Below are positions 7,128-15,275 of a DNA stretch of 48,008 nucleotides, one piece after another. The stretch covers positions 1-48,008 of the forward strand of contig JAZOVJ010000040.1 of NCBI GenBank assembly GCA_045658645.1, written 5' to 3'. The stretch's first letter is position 1, and each line of letters begins with the position of its first letter. Made by a program: the position numbers and the translations under genes. The DNA comes from UBA1738 sp045658645 (GTDB lineage Bacteria; Bacillota; Clostridia; UBA1381). The notes beneath the pieces are model-generated. The model ran no database searches and was not told the DNA's origin. It saw only the letters and a program-made list of their open reading frames with translations.

Positions 7128-7416
7128 AGTCTTCACCTAATTCCTTAAGTAGTGCCTCATAGTAAAGCATAGCTGTCGCTTCGTCTGTTTCGCTCGCCTT
7201 TAAGCCAAAAAGGTCATGAAGGGAAACATGGAACAAGGAAGATATGGTCATCATAACATCTGACGGCGGAAGTATTTTTCCGCTTTCATAACCATAAACA
7301 GTAGCAGTTGACTTTCCAATAATCTGTCCAAATTCCTCTTGTGTCAGTTTATGAAGTAATCTTATCTGACGTATACGTTTTCCAACGTTCAAAAGCTCTT
7401 CGCTTCTTTCTGCCAT
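7120..7416 (-). CDS. XRE/HTH_3-family transcriptional regulator
   Basis: A 98-aa protein with a Cro/CI-type helix-turn-helix (about residues 10-65). IRQIRLLHKLTQEEFGQIIGKSTATVYGYESGK carries the usual QEEFG and YESG features. The C-terminal 30 residues are acidic and may dimerise. ATG at 7416 has GGAGG 7 nt upstream, and that SD lies within the last codons of the U32 gene only 2 nt away. The coupled downstream gene encodes a small membrane protein, so the two may be a functional pair. Its target is unknown. Confidence 0.88.
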   Translation of the reverse strand: MAERSEELLNVGKRIRQIRLLHKLTQEEFGQIIGKSTATVYGYESGKILPPSDVMMTISSLFHVSLHDLFGLKASETDEATAMLYYEALLKELGEDYE

Positions 7417-7418
7417 AA

Positions 7419-8648
7419 TTACTCCTCCCTCTTTTTCCTTAGCATCGCAGCAGTTGAAACAGGCTCATTCATTGGCATTTTTAAAATCATCTGCGCATGA
7501 GGCGCAGATTCAATGCTCTCGCCTTTTTCGTTTTCCATATAGCTGACTTTTTGTGTGAAAAACGGTTTTCCTGGCTCTAAAACCTCAATTTCGTCACCCA
7601 CAAAAAATCTGTTTCTCTGACTTATTGTGGCAATACCCGTTTTTTTATCATAAGCCTCTACCATACCAATAAGGTCATACTCACGAATGTATGAGCTTGA
7701 AGTATAAACCTGACCCTTATCGCTTGGCTTTCCGTAATAAAAGCCTGTTGAGTATGGTCTGTGGCTCACCTTACATAGTTCGTCAAGCTGGGCAGGGTCA
7801 AATTTATAATTTTCAGGGTCTTTAATATATCTGTCAAGTTCCTCACGGTATGCCTTAACAACAGTTGCAACATAATATGATGTCTTAACTCTTCCCTCAA
7901 GCTTTAAGCTTGTAATACCGCTCTCAACTATTTCAGGAATATGCTCTATCATACATAAGTCCTTTGAATTGAATATGAATGTGCCTCGTTCGTTCTCAAA
8001 AACAGGCATATACTCACCCGGTCTTGTTTCTTCCATTAAAGTATAGTTCCAACGGCAAGGATGAGAACAAGCACCCTGATTTGCATCACGTGATGTTAAG
8101 TAGTTAGACAAAAGACATCTTCCTGAATAAGAAACACACATAGCACCATGAACAAAAGCCTCAAGTTCTAAATCATCCGGTGTGTTTGCTCTTATTTCAC
8201 GGATTTCGTCCATAGACATTTCACGGGCAAGAACCACTCTTTTTGCGCCCTGCTTATACCAGAATTCTGCACTTTTGTAGTTAACATTATTTGCCTGTGT
8301 GCTGATGTGGATAGGAAGCTCAGGTGCATTTTCCTTAATAATATCCATCATTCCCGGATCCGCCACTAATACCGCATCAAAACCAAGCGGTGCAATCTCC
8401 TTAATATACCGAGAAAACTCCTTAATATCCTTATTATGAGGGATAATATTTGCGGTAAGATATACCTTTTTTCCTCTTTCGTGTGCAAAGGAAAGACCCT
8501 CTTTCATTTCTTCAAATGTAAAATTTTCAGCAGCGGTTCTTAAGCTGAAAGATTCTCCGCCAACATAAACTGCATCCGCACCGTATAAAATTGCTGTTTT
8601 AAGCTTTTCAAGGCTTCCGCCCGGTGCTAAAAGTTCAGGTATCTTCAA
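7419..8648 (-). CDS. trhP: Peptidase U32-family tRNA hydroxylation protein TrhP
   Basis: A 409-aa U32-family protein. The N-terminus IPELLAPGGSLEKLKTAI opens a TIM-barrel-like domain. The cysteine-containing U32 signature follows (AFVHGAMCVSYSGRCLLSNY, then GACSHPCRW, about residues 163-203), and there is a small C-terminal beta domain. Proteins of this group (B. subtilis YrrN/YrrO, E. coli YegQ) are needed for 5-hydroxyuridine at tRNA position 34 and are not proven proteases. The adjacent O-methyltransferase completes the pathway, which strengthens the call. TTG at 8648 is supported by GGAGG 9 nt upstream. Only one TrhP-like gene is present here, whereas B. subtilis has two. Confidence 0.85.
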   Translation of the reverse strand: MKIPELLAPGGSLEKLKTAILYGADAVYVGGESFSLRTAAENFTFEEMKEGLSFAHERGKKVYLTANIIPHNKDIKEFSRYIKEIAPLGFDAVLVADPGMMDIIKENAPELPIHISTQANNVNYKSAEFWYKQGAKRVVLAREMSMDEIREIRANTPDDLELEAFVHGAMCVSYSGRCLLSNYLTSRDANQGACSHPCRWNYTLMEETRPGEYMPVFENERGTFIFNSKDLCMIEHIPEIVESGITSLKLEGRVKTSYYVATVVKAYREELDRYIKDPENYKFDPAQLDELCKVSHRPYSTGFYYGKPSDKGQVYTSSSYIREYDLIGMVEAYDKKTGIATISQRNRFFVGDEIEVLEPGKPFFTQKVSYMENEKGESIESAPHAQMILKMPMNEPVSTAAMLRKKREE

Positions 8649-8666
8649 AACGTCTTTCCTCCCGTT

Positions 8667-9326
8667 TTATTTCTTTACTGCAACAGTTACTCCGTCACCC
8701 AAAGGAAGAATAACTGTTTCAAGCTCATCTCGTTGCATCTGCGCTGAGATAAATCGTCTCAAACGCTTAACAATTGTTATTTTACGTCTTATGACGTGTT
8801 CATCGTCTGCAATCATTCCCTTATAAAGAATGTTGTCAGAAATAAGCATACCGCCCTTTTTCAAAAGGCGTATGCAGTCATTTAACATATATATGTAGTG
8901 TGCTTTAGGGCCGTCCAGAAATATCACGTCATATTCACCTGTCAAACTTGGTACGATGTCCTTTGCATCACCTAATACCACTTTAATTTTATCAGATAGA
9001 CCTGCTTTTTCAATGTTATCACGTGCAATTTGAGCAGTTTCAGCATCCCATTCCAAAGTGGTTATGCTGCCTCCTTCTGCAAGATACTGTGACATCAAAA
9101 TGGCTGAATATCCGATTGCACAACCCACTTCTAAAATTCTTACAGGCCTTTTTATGCACATCATAGTTTCTAAAAACTTTGCAGTTTCCGGCTGAACAAT
9201 AGGCACAGAATTCTTTTCTGCATATTCCTCAAGTTCCTTTAAGATCCCGCATCTCTCAGGGATTTCACCACGAATATATGATGTTATATAAGGATAGACT
9301 ATGGCGTCTTTGTCATACTCAACCAT
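8667..9326 (-). CDS. trmR: O-methyltransferase, probable tRNA 5-hydroxyuridine methyltransferase TrmR
   Basis: A 219-aa class I SAM-dependent methyltransferase of the catechol-O-methyltransferase-like family. Motif I is ILEVGCAIGYSA (about residue 69 onward), followed by TTLEWD (acidic ribose ligand) and VIFLDGPKAHYIYML with the metal-binding aspartate. It sits directly upstream of trhP, as yrrM does beside yrrN-yrrO in B. subtilis, where YrrM (TrmR) makes 5-methoxyuridine-34. The start is set at ATG 9326: AGGAG lies 7 nt upstream and the ATG overlaps the nrnA stop by 8 nt. The in-frame GTG at 9341 is part of the SD region and is unlikely. Confidence 0.85.
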   Translation of the reverse strand: MVEYDKDAIVYPYITSYIRGEIPERCGILKELEEYAEKNSVPIVQPETAKFLETMMCIKRPVRILEVGCAIGYSAILMSQYLAEGGSITTLEWDAETAQIARDNIEKAGLSDKIKVVLGDAKDIVPSLTGEYDVIFLDGPKAHYIYMLNDCIRLLKKGGMLISDNILYKGMIADDEHVIRRKITIVKRLRRFISAQMQRDELETVILPLGDGVTVAVKK

Positions 9327-10272
9327 TAAAAATCTCCTCACAGTACTTTATTACTTCTTCTTTTATTTCTTCAACAGTTTTACTGCGGACTGCAGCACCT
9401 GATGCCATAATATGTCCGCCACCGCCAAACTTTTCGGCAAGAACTGATACGTGATATTTACCATTTGAGCGGAAGCTTATCTTTTTCTTTTCCGGTGTTT
9501 CGCGGATTGAAACGGCAATTTCACAACCCTTAACACCCCTTGGAATATTTACAATATCACCGGTGTCCTTTTCTTCAATGCCGTATTCTTTTAAAAGGCT
9601 TTCTGTTGCACACACAATATTTAGCTTGCCGTCAAAATACTGCTCCATATTGTTCATAAGATAGCCTTTGAATTTGATAACACCAAGGCTTTCGGTGTCA
9701 AAAAGCTTTCTTGCAATTTCTGCATGGTCAATATCCATTTTTATAAGCTCTGATGCGATAACAAATGTTTCAGGACGTACATTTGAGTACTTGAAACTTC
9801 CGGTATCTGAACTTATTGCAGCATAAAGTTGCCTTGCAATATCCCGTGTTATCGTGACACCCATTTTTGTGAACAAATTATACAGAATTTCACCCGTTGC
9901 AGGAGCTTTTTCGTCAATATAATCCGCATCACAAAAACCAATATTGGTAAAATGGTGGTCAATACAGGCTGTCTTTTCTGCCACATCGAAAATAGTCTTT
10001 CTTTTGCCTATTCTCTTAACATCTCCACAGTCAAGACACAGGCAAAGGTCAGCTTTTGGTATGTCATTTTCATCAAAGACAGTATAGTCCTCGCCTAAAA
10101 ACCTGATACGTTCTTCAGGGACTTCGGAAAATATGCATCTTACCTCTTTTCCCATTCCTAAAAGTGCAAGGCGCATAGCAAAAGAAGAGCCGACTGCATC
10201 GGCATCTTCACTGTCGTGGGATAAAATCACCACACTATTTGCTTGTTTTATCAAATCAATAATTTTATTCAT
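9319..10272 (-). CDS. nrnA: DHH-family phosphoesterase, nanoRNase/pAp phosphatase NrnA
   Basis: A 317-aa protein with a DHH domain followed by DHHA1. Motif I is LSHDSEDADAVGSS (residues 17-30), motif II CLDCGD (D81), motif III IDHHFTN (D105-H107), and the DHHA1 signature is FGGGGHIMASGA. The enzyme degrades 2-5 nt RNAs and dephosphorylates pAp in the cytoplasm. Placement after infB-rbfA matches the common Firmicutes order. The truB-ribF pair often found next is absent here and trmR-trhP follow instead. ATG at 10272 overlaps the rbfA stop by 8 nt (ATGAATAA). Confidence 0.93.
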   Translation of the reverse strand: MNKIIDLIKQANSVVILSHDSEDADAVGSSFAMRLALLGMGKEVRCIFSEVPEERIRFLGEDYTVFDENDIPKADLCLCLDCGDVKRIGKRKTIFDVAEKTACIDHHFTNIGFCDADYIDEKAPATGEILYNLFTKMGVTITRDIARQLYAAISSDTGSFKYSNVRPETFVIASELIKMDIDHAEIARKLFDTESLGVIKFKGYLMNNMEQYFDGKLNIVCATESLLKEYGIEEKDTGDIVNIPRGVKGCEIAVSIRETPEKKKISFRSNGKYHVSVLAEKFGGGGHIMASGAAVRSKTVEEIKEEVIKYCEEIFNG

Positions 10273-10621
10273 CGCTTTGATCCTTCATAATATTGCTTAA
10301 AACCTGATTAATATAAGCACCGTGTTCAATAGAGTGGTCAAGTTCAAACTGGAACTCCGGTGTATGTCTTAAATCAATACGTCTGCCAATTTCGCGTCTT
10401 ATGAATCCGGCTGCAGATTTAAGACCCAAAATAGCCTGTTTCTGCACTTCTTCATCACCCATTACGCTTATATAGCACTTGGCATAGCTTAAGTCATTTG
10501 TAACGTGTACTGCCACAACGCTTGTCATCATAGGTATTCTTGAATCCTTAAGTTCACGAATAACTGATGCAAGCTCACGGCGTACCTCTTCATTTACTTT
10601 GTCAATTCTGTTTTTTGCCAT
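10265..10621 (-). CDS. rbfA: 30S ribosome-binding factor A
   Basis: A 118-aa protein with the RbfA KH-like fold. It shows VNEEVRRELASVIRELKDSRI near the N-terminus, then SVVAVHVTNDLSYAKCYISVMG, and ends with RHTPEFQFELDHSIEHGAYI, the classic C-terminal signature. It helps 16S rRNA 5'-end maturation and late 30S assembly. ATG at 10621 has AAGGACGG about 7 nt upstream. It follows infB by 24 nt and overlaps nrnA, as in the conserved nusA-infB operon. Confidence 0.96.
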   Translation of the reverse strand: MAKNRIDKVNEEVRRELASVIRELKDSRIPMMTSVVAVHVTNDLSYAKCYISVMGDEEVQKQAILGLKSAAGFIRREIGRRIDLRHTPEFQFELDHSIEHGAYINQVLSNIMKDQSDE

Positions 10622-10645
10622 AGTAATACCGTCCTTTTTTTGCGG

Positions 10646-13060
10646 TTATCTCTCAATTTCCTCCATTATGAAGCATTCGAATACATCGCCTTCCTTAAGG
10701 TCATTGTAGTTTTCTACACTCATACCGCATTCAAATCCTTCGGAAACTTCCTTAGCATCATCCTTAAATCTCTTAAGGCTGGCAAGTTTTCCTTCGTGCA
10801 TAACGATACCGTCACGAACAACACGAACCTCTGCGTTACGTGAAATCTTACCATCTGTAACGTATGCACCGGCAATTGTTCCAACACCTGAAACCTTGAA
10901 TGTCTGTCTGATTTCAGCGTGACCTGTAACAACCTCACGGAATTTAGGGTCAAGCATACCCTTCATAGCAGCTTCCATTTCCTCGATTGCCTGATAAATT
11001 ACACGGTAAAGTCTTATGTCAACTTCCTGAGCACTGGCAGCAGCTAAAGCACCGGAGTCAGGACGCACGTTAAAGCCTACAATAATAGCATTTGATGCGT
11101 TTGCAAGCATTACGTCAGATTCGTTGATTGCACCAACGCCGCCGTGGATTGCACGAACTCTTACTTCTTCATTTGAAAGCTTTTCAAGTGACTGACGAAC
11201 AGCTTCAACAGAACCCTGAACATCGGCTTTGATAATGATGTTAAGTTCCTTCATATTACCTTCGTCAATCTGGTCGAACAGGTTATCAAGAGAAACCTTA
11301 ACAGCCTGATTAAATTTGTTTTCTTTCTGTTCCTGGCGTCTTGCTTCTGCAACATCTTTTGCAAGCTTTTCATCTTTAACAACATAGATATGCTCGCCGC
11401 CCATAGGCGCTTCAGAAAGTCCCTGAATTTCAACCGGAGTTGATGGGCCCGCAACCTTCATACGTCTGCCCTTATCGTTAACCATTGCACGAACGTGACC
11501 AACGGCTGTTCCTGCAAGGACAATATCACCAACGTGAAGTGTACCTTCCTGTACCAATACGGTCGCAACAGGGCCTCTTCCCTTATCAACCTTTGACTCA
11601 ATAACAGTACCCTTTGCAGGCTTATTAGGATTAGCCTTAAGCTCCTTCATATCTGCAATAAGAAGTACCATTTCCAAAAGTCCGTCAATATTTATCTTCT
11701 TCTTTGCTGAAATTTCAACGCAAACTGTGTCGCCGCCCCATTCTTCAGGAACAAGCTCGTGTTCAACAAGCATCTGTTTTACACGTTCAGGGTTGGCTCC
11801 GTCTTTATCAATCTTATTGATAGCAACAACAACTGTAACACCCGCAGCTTTTGCATGGTTAATAGCTTCAATTGTCTGTGGCATAATACCATCATCAGCC
11901 GCAACAACAAGGATTGCAACGTCTGTTACCTGTGCGCCACGGGCACGCATTGTTGTACACGCTTCGTGACCCGGTGTATCCAGGAATGTAATATCTCTGC
12001 CGTTTAGCTTAACACTGTAAGCACCGATATGCTGAGTGATACCACCTGCTTCTGTATCTGTAACTGATGTGTCACGAATAGCATCAAGAAGTGAAGTTTT
12101 ACCGTGGTCAACGTGACCCATAACAACTACAACCGGTGGTCGTGGTTCCAAATCTTCCGGCTTATCTTCTTCATCTATTGATGCAAATAGTATATCCTCT
12201 TTTGTAAGAACTATTTCAGGTTTTACTTCAACACCAAAATCTGATGCAATTAAAGTTGCTGTATCAAAGTCGATTGTCTGGGTTATTGTTGCCATAACGC
12301 CAAGCATCATAAGTTTTTTAACAACTTCAGCAGCACCTTTTCTTAGCTTAAGCGCCAAATCACCTACTGTGATAAATTCAGGCACTTCTATTTCTGTAGG
12401 ACCTGCAGGAACCGGTGGCTTTGGCTGTTCCTTATGCTTATTAACCTGTTCCTTTTCCTTTTGAGGCTGTTTCTTGTTATGTTTTTTACCCTTATTTTCA
12501 AACTTTGAAACATCATCGTCTGTAACCATATGCTCCAAACGTTCTCTCTCGTTAACCTTATCGATTTCGAGAGTTGATGTTCTTGTATCAACATAACGTA
12601 CCTTTTTGGCATCGTCAGCCTTAATTACATATTCCTTTTCACCATCATTATTGGTAGGAGTAATTCTTTCTTCATTTCTCTTTTTAGCAGGAGCCTTACC
12701 ACGCTTTTCCTGTGGCTTTGTTTCCTGTTTTTTAATTTCAGGAACAGGCTTTTCCACCTTTTTAGGTTCTTCCTTCTTAGGCTCTGGTTTCTGTTCTTTA
12801 ATAGCCTTTGGTTCTTCCTTAACTTCTTCCTGCTTTGGCTCTTCTATTTCAAGTGCCGGCTTTTCAATAGGCTCATCTCCAACATCATAAAGAGTTGTAT
12901 AAATGTCAAATATAAGACCAAGCTGTTCGTCAGAAAGAACGCTTGTTCCCTTAACTTCAACCCCAAACGCTGCAAGTCTTTCAACTATATCTTTACCGGT
13001 TACTTTTAAATCCTTGGCAATCTGACTTACCTTAATTCCGTTTTCTGCCATATTATTCAT
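10646..13060 (-). CDS. infB: Translation initiation factor IF-2
   Basis: An 804-aa IF-2. An N-terminal IF2_N motif (KVSQIAKDLKVTGKDIVERL) is followed by a long charged Lys/Glu/Pro linker (about 65-220), a second IF2_N-like segment (about 228-265), the GTPase with G1 GHVDHGKT (about residue 315), DTPGHE, NKID and SAKK motifs, and the domain II-IV C-terminus. It places initiator tRNA on the 30S subunit and promotes subunit joining. The start is set at ATG 13060, which overlaps the ylxQ stop in the ATGAATAA pattern with AAAGG just upstream. The TTG one codon earlier and the ATG three codons later are less well spaced. Confidence 0.96.
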   Translation of the reverse strand: MNNMAENGIKVSQIAKDLKVTGKDIVERLAAFGVEVKGTSVLSDEQLGLIFDIYTTLYDVGDEPIEKPALEIEEPKQEEVKEEPKAIKEQKPEPKKEEPKKVEKPVPEIKKQETKPQEKRGKAPAKKRNEERITPTNNDGEKEYVIKADDAKKVRYVDTRTSTLEIDKVNERERLEHMVTDDDVSKFENKGKKHNKKQPQKEKEQVNKHKEQPKPPVPAGPTEIEVPEFITVGDLALKLRKGAAEVVKKLMMLGVMATITQTIDFDTATLIASDFGVEVKPEIVLTKEDILFASIDEEDKPEDLEPRPPVVVVMGHVDHGKTSLLDAIRDTSVTDTEAGGITQHIGAYSVKLNGRDITFLDTPGHEACTTMRARGAQVTDVAILVVAADDGIMPQTIEAINHAKAAGVTVVVAINKIDKDGANPERVKQMLVEHELVPEEWGGDTVCVEISAKKKINIDGLLEMVLLIADMKELKANPNKPAKGTVIESKVDKGRGPVATVLVQEGTLHVGDIVLAGTAVGHVRAMVNDKGRRMKVAGPSTPVEIQGLSEAPMGGEHIYVVKDEKLAKDVAEARRQEQKENKFNQAVKVSLDNLFDQIDEGNMKELNIIIKADVQGSVEAVRQSLEKLSNEEVRVRAIHGGVGAINESDVMLANASNAIIVGFNVRPDSGALAAASAQEVDIRLYRVIYQAIEEMEAAMKGMLDPKFREVVTGHAEIRQTFKVSGVGTIAGAYVTDGKISRNAEVRVVRDGIVMHEGKLASLKRFKDDAKEVSEGFECGMSVENYNDLKEGDVFECFIMEEIER

Positions 13061-13361
13061 CAATCCTTTCTATTTTGGATAAAATTGCTTTTTTAAAGTT
13101 GTCATCATTTACCGAAACAACCACTCTTTTGTCGCTTCCTAAAAGTTTTCCGAGTTCTTCGGAATTTGCGTATTGGATATATTCTACTCCGTAGTAAGTA
13201 CAAGCATCACAAATCGATTTTCTGCTGTTTTCGGAAATATCTGACGCAATTATTATCAAACGAGATTGTCCGCTTTTTATGGCTTTATCGCACATAAATT
13301 CACCCGATGCTATTTTGCCTGCCCTCTTTGCAAGACCAATCATTCCTAAAACCTTATCCAT
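13053..13361 (-). CDS. ylxQ: L7Ae-family RNA-binding protein YlxQ
   Basis: A 102-aa protein starting MDKVLGMIGLAKRAGKIASGE, a typical L7Ae/L30e/S12e/Gadd45 start in the nusA-infB operon. RLIIIASDISENSRK is the RNA-binding loop region; such proteins bind kink-turn RNA. The true start is ATG 13361, with AAGGAG 7 nt upstream and an 8-nt overlap (ATGGATAA) with rnpM. A longer in-frame extension to 13514 exists but would run across rnpM and has no SD. Confidence 0.93.
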   Translation of the reverse strand: MDKVLGMIGLAKRAGKIASGEFMCDKAIKSGQSRLIIIASDISENSRKSICDACTYYGVEYIQYANSEELGKLLGSDKRVVVSVNDDNFKKAILSKIERIDE

Positions 13362-13608
13362 TCTGCAGCTCCTTCTTAATATCATCAAAAATGCTGTCAT
13401 CGGCATTAGTTTTGAAATGTCTTGATACAGCTTTGCGTTTCTTTGCATTTTCGATACATTCATCGTTTTTACAAATATACGCACCTCTGCCAAATTTCTT
13501 CTGGCCAAGGTCAAGCTCTATATTATTATCATTTTTTACAAGTTTTATGAGTTCGCCCTTAGGCTTCATAGTCCTGCAGGCAATACACATCCGCATCGGT
13601 GTATGCAT
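13354..13608 (-). CDS. rnpM: YlxR-family protein (RNase P modulator RnpM)
   Basis: An 84-aa YlxR protein with the family motifs RMCIACRTMKPKGELIKLV at the N-terminus and KKFGRGAYICKNDECIENAKKRKAV in the middle. In B. subtilis YlxR binds the RNase P RNA and was renamed RnpM. ATG at 13608 has AAGGGAG about 8 nt upstream. It sits in the conserved nusA-ylxR-ylxQ-infB order and overlaps ylxQ by 8 nt. Confidence 0.93.
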   Translation of the reverse strand: MHTPMRMCIACRTMKPKGELIKLVKNDNNIELDLGQKKFGRGAYICKNDECIENAKKRKAVSRHFKTNADDSIFDDIKKELQNG

Positions 13609-13627
13609 TAAAAATCTCCCTTATTAC

Positions 13628-14656
13628 TTATTCCTGACCTGCTGAAATATCTATCTTCCAACCTGTTAGTCGTGCTGCTAAACGCACGTTCTGACCTGAT
13701 TTTCCGATTGCAAGAGAAAGCTGGTGCTCAGGTACTGTAACCTTTGCGCTCTTTTCCTCTTCGTTTATCTCAACTGTAAGTACCTTTGATGGTGAAAGTG
13801 CTGCTGAAATATATTCAACAGGGTCTTCACTCCAGTTAACAATATCAATTTTTTCGTAGTTAAGTTCTTCACCGATTGCCTGAACTCTTCCGCCGCGAGG
13901 TCCGATACAAGCACCTTGTGCATCAACGTCAGGGTCCTGTGAGTAAACAGCAATCTTTGATCTTGAACCTGCTTCTCTTGAGATTGACTTAATTTCAACA
14001 ATACCGTCCTGAATTTCCGGAACTTCCTGGAAGAAAAGTTTCTTAACAAGACCCGGATGTGAACGGGAAAGAATAATCTGTGTACTCTTTGTTCCGTTTC
14101 TTACTTCACTTACATAGCACTTAATCATTCTGCCTACTTCATAGTATTCGTCAGCCACCTGCTCATTTACAGGCATGATAGCCTCCACCTTACCGATATC
14201 AACGTAAATGTTTCCACGCTCAATTCTTTCGATTTTACCTGAAACAAGTTCGTTTTCTTTTCTTGTATATTCGCTGTATAGAATTCCGCGTTCTGCTTCT
14301 CTTATTCTTTGTGTTACAACCTGTTTTGCAGTCATTGCGGCAATTCTTCCGAAGTTTGCAGGTGTAACTTCAACATTAACAACATCGCCAATTTCGTACT
14401 TCTTGCTGATTTTCTTTGCATCAATCAAAGAAATTTCAAGCTGCTGGTCTGAAACCTCTTCTGCTACTGTCTTCTGTGCATACACACCGATTTTTCCTGA
14501 CTCACGGTCAAGCTCTACACAAACATTCTGTGCTGATAAAAAGTTTCTCTTGTACGCTGCGATTAGTGCAGCTTCAAGAGCATCAAGAATTGTATCCTTA
14601 TCAATCCCCTTTTCCTTGCACAAATCCGTAAGCGCTGATAGTAGTTCGTTATTCAT
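13628..14656 (-). CDS. nusA: Transcription termination/antitermination factor NusA
   Basis: A 342-aa NusA of the short Gram-positive type without the C-terminal acidic repeats. Domains in order: N-terminal RNA-polymerase-binding domain (1-125, starting MNNELLSALTDLCKEKGID), S1 domain (about 132-200, KIERIERGNIYVDIGKVEA), KH1 (about 225-275, DPDVDAQGACIGPRGGRVQ) and KH2 (about 290-342, LAIGKSGQNVRLAARLTGWKIDI). It modulates pausing and intrinsic termination. A hairpin with a weak U tract in the rimP leader upstream (15164-15195) makes NusA-dependent autoregulation plausible. Confidence 0.96.
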   Translation of the reverse strand: MNNELLSALTDLCKEKGIDKDTILDALEAALIAAYKRNFLSAQNVCVELDRESGKIGVYAQKTVAEEVSDQQLEISLIDAKKISKKYEIGDVVNVEVTPANFGRIAAMTAKQVVTQRIREAERGILYSEYTRKENELVSGKIERIERGNIYVDIGKVEAIMPVNEQVADEYYEVGRMIKCYVSEVRNGTKSTQIILSRSHPGLVKKLFFQEVPEIQDGIVEIKSISREAGSRSKIAVYSQDPDVDAQGACIGPRGGRVQAIGEELNYEKIDIVNWSEDPVEYISAALSPSKVLTVEINEEEKSAKVTVPEHQLSLAIGKSGQNVRLAARLTGWKIDISAGQE

Positions 14657-14674
14657 TTTCCAAATCCAACCTTT

Positions 14675-15133
14675 CTAAAATTCAAAATGCAGTTTGATAT
14701 AGGCTGCATCTTTTGTGTTTATTGTAATTGTCTCTTCGCCACATTCAAATGAGATTCTGCCGTCATCGTAGCTTTTTATCACTCCTGTAAACTCTTTTTT
14801 ACCATTAAGTTGCGAAAAGAGTTTTACATCAACCAAAGTTCCGATATAGTGAAGATACTCCCTCTCAGTTTTAAGCTTTCGCTCAACTCCCGGAGAAGAA
14901 ACCTCAAGCAAATACTCCGTTTCAATCGGGTCATCTTTATCAATCTCGTCACTAAAAATTCGTGAGAACTCTTCGCAGTCGTTAATACCAACGCCTCCGT
15001 CTTTGTCAATAAAGATACGCAAAATCTGCTTTCCATCTTCCTTTTTGAACTCCGCATCAACCACTGAAACTCCCAGAGTCTCTGCTACCTTGTCACCGAT
15101 TTCCATTGCTAAAATTTCGGTTTTGTTCGCCAG
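14675..15133 (-). CDS. rimP: Ribosome maturation factor RimP
   Basis: About 152 aa with the RimP N-terminal domain (ETLGVSVVDAEFKKEDGKQILRIFID) and C-terminal SH3-like domain (GTLVDVKLFSQLNGKKEFTGVI). It assists 30S assembly and heads the nusA-infB operon. The start is unusual. The best-spaced codon after AGAGGTG (6 nt) is CTG at 15133, giving ANKTEIL..., which fits the usual RimP N-terminus. GTG at 15142 would be inside the SD, and the first ATG (about 15106) would remove the first nine residues. CTG is my best guess, not proven. Confidence 0.9.
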   Translation of the reverse strand: MANKTEILAMEIGDKVAETLGVSVVDAEFKKEDGKQILRIFIDKDGGVGINDCEEFSRIFSDEIDKDDPIETEYLLEVSSPGVERKLKTEREYLHYIGTLVDVKLFSQLNGKKEFTGVIKSYDDGRISFECGEETITINTKDAAYIKLHFEF

Positions 15134-15163
15134 AATAATCACCTCTTTAAAATTGTTTTAAAA

Positions 15164-15195
15164 CTAAAGAGTGGGTTTGTCGACCCACTCTTTAG
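15164..15195 (-). promoter_or_regulatory. Leader hairpin before rimP: likely attenuator, also terminates the LCP transcript
   Basis: A perfect 13-bp stem: CTAAAGAGTGGGT with ACCCACTCTTTAG, loop of 6. On the minus strand it is followed by TTTTAAAAC, an interrupted U tract. It lies downstream of the rimP promoter (15220-15248) and 25 nt before the rimP SD, so every rimP-nusA transcript carries it. The weak U tract is what a NusA-stimulated terminator looks like. Transcripts of the upstream LCP genes would also meet it, and I see no other terminator for them. Confidence 0.75.
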
Positions 15196-15219
15196 AAAAA
15201 CTTCTATATTACTGTAGTT

Positions 15220-15248
15220 ATTATATCACGCATCTTTGGAAAAATCAA
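15220..15248 (-). promoter_or_regulatory. Promoter of the rimP-nusA-infB operon
   Basis: Minus strand: TTGATT, 17-nt spacer, TATAAT, with a TG one base before the -10 box (extended -10). Transcription should start near 15213, giving an 80-nt leader that contains the 13-bp hairpin. Confidence 0.82.
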
Positions 15249-15275
15249 GCTTTTTTTAGAAAATTCTTCATATTA

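Noticed and set aside
13362..13514. In-frame N-terminal extension of ylxQ
   Set aside because: It runs through rnpM in another frame, has no SD, and the family begins at MDKVLGMIGLAKRAGK.
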